This document shows, in pieces, positions 6,614-6,977 of a DNA stretch of 6,977 bases. Positions within the stretch are counted from its first letter, which is position 1. The number at the start of each line of letters is the position of its first letter. The notes beneath the pieces were generated by a model. It was not told the origin of the DNA and ran no database searches. It saw only the letters and a list, made by a program, of their open reading frames with translations. Source of the stretch: Comamonadaceae bacterium. Its GTDB lineage: Bacteria; Pseudomonadota; Gammaproteobacteria; Burkholderiales; Burkholderiaceae_C. A program made the translations under genes and the position numbers. The DNA is taken from contig CANHBU010000096.1 in NCBI GenBank assembly GCA_947458345.1, positions 1 to 6,977 on the forward strand, read 5' to 3'.

Positions 6614-6977
6614 TCAATAGGTTTTGGTCACGGGCGCCAGGGTCTGCTGCATGATGGCGCAGTCGCGGCGTTGGCCATCGCTGAGGTGGACCACCTCGGC
6701 CGTGGTGACGATCACCCGCCGCCCGGCCTTGATCACCCGGCCAATGGCACGCAATTCGCCGCCCTGAAAAGCGTTCATGAAGTTGATCTTGTATTCGACG
6801 GTAGTGACCTCCATGCCCTCGGGCGCGGTGGTCAGCGCAGCGTAGCCTCCGGCGACGTCGGCCAAAGCGCCGATGGCTCCGCCATGAAAACCGCCTTGCT
6901 GCTGCGTGACCTTGTCCGAATAGGGCAGGGCCAATTCACACAAGCCGGGCTCGACGCGCAGCAGGCGCACACCTAGG
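6614..6977 (-). CDS. PaaI-like hotdog-fold thioesterase, 5' end outside the window
   Basis: Small acyl-CoA thioesterase of the PaaI/YbgC-like hotdog superfamily, expected to hydrolyse short or aromatic acyl-CoA thioesters in the cytosol. About 120 residues are visible. The hallmark is QQGGFHGGAIGALADVAGGYAA cut into the loop QQGGFHGG and the central helix AIGALADVAGGYAAL, followed by strands VTTVEYKINFMNAF and GELRAIGRVIKAGRRVIVTTAEV. The HGG loop and the Asp of LAD are the usual active-site region. The frame remains open to the right edge, and the first visible residues LGVRLLRVEPG look like the interior of the family's first strand. So the GTG at 6970 is probably an internal valine and some 15-30 residues are missing. 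It is the first visible gene of the run, 42 bases before liuA. In this setting it may recycle CoA from stalled intermediates; the substrate cannot be predicted. Confidence 0.88.
   Translation of the reverse strand, partial: LGVRLLRVEPGLCELALPYSDKVTQQQGGFHGGAIGALADVAGGYAALTTAPEGMEVTTVEYKINFMNAFQGGELRAIGRVIKAGRRVIVTTAEVVHLSDGQRRDCAIMQQTLAPVTKTY

Noticed and set aside
6968..6970. GTG at 6970 as the true thioesterase start
   Set aside because: The frame stays open to the edge with residues LG before it. A start here would remove the family's N-terminal helix, and no ribosome site can be seen in the seven remaining bases.
5327..6976. 549-codon plus-strand open frame opposite carbonic anhydrase start, liuA and the thioesterase
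   Set aside because: It spans three genes and their gaps on the opposite strand, and its composition is typical of an antisense shadow. The minus-strand products are unmistakable.

Overview
This window looks like core chromosome of a high-GC betaproteobacterium, most likely order Burkholderiales and close to Comamonadaceae. That placement is inferred from the GC-rich codon use, the long antisense reading frames it produces, and the style of the IVD, AceK and thiolase sequences; no search was run. All seven genes lie on the minus strand and are tightly packed, so transcription runs from the right edge to the left. No tRNA, rRNA, CRISPR array, insertion sequence or other mobile DNA is visible, and no gap exceeds 42 bases.

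In transcription order the genes are: (1) a PaaI-like hotdog thioesterase whose 5' end lies beyond the right edge; (2) isovaleryl-CoA dehydrogenase (liuA/ivd), the committed acyl-CoA oxidation step of leucine breakdown; (3) a beta-class carbonic anhydrase of the Can type; (4) aceK, isocitrate dehydrogenase kinase/phosphatase; (5) an unrecognised 157-residue protein with one N-terminal membrane segment, whose start codon overlaps the aceK stop as ATGA; (6) an acetyl-CoA acetyltransferase (thiolase); (7) a second acyl-CoA dehydrogenase of the classical short/branched-chain type.

Read together, the block combines branched-chain and short-chain acyl-CoA oxidation (thioesterase, two dehydrogenases, thiolase) with two genes that sit around that pathway. 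Carbonic anhydrase could provide bicarbonate for methylcrotonyl-CoA carboxylase, the leucine step after IVD, which is not in the window. AceK sets the isocitrate branch point between the TCA cycle and the glyoxylate shunt, which matters when growth substrates end as acetyl-CoA. AceK is more familiar next to aceB and aceA, so finding it between carbonic anhydrase and a small membrane protein inside a degradation cluster is the most notable feature.

No wholly new system is evident. The points most worth a second look are the aceK placement, the translationally overlapped membrane protein, a calcium-loop-like insertion in AceK, and the bicarbonate link.
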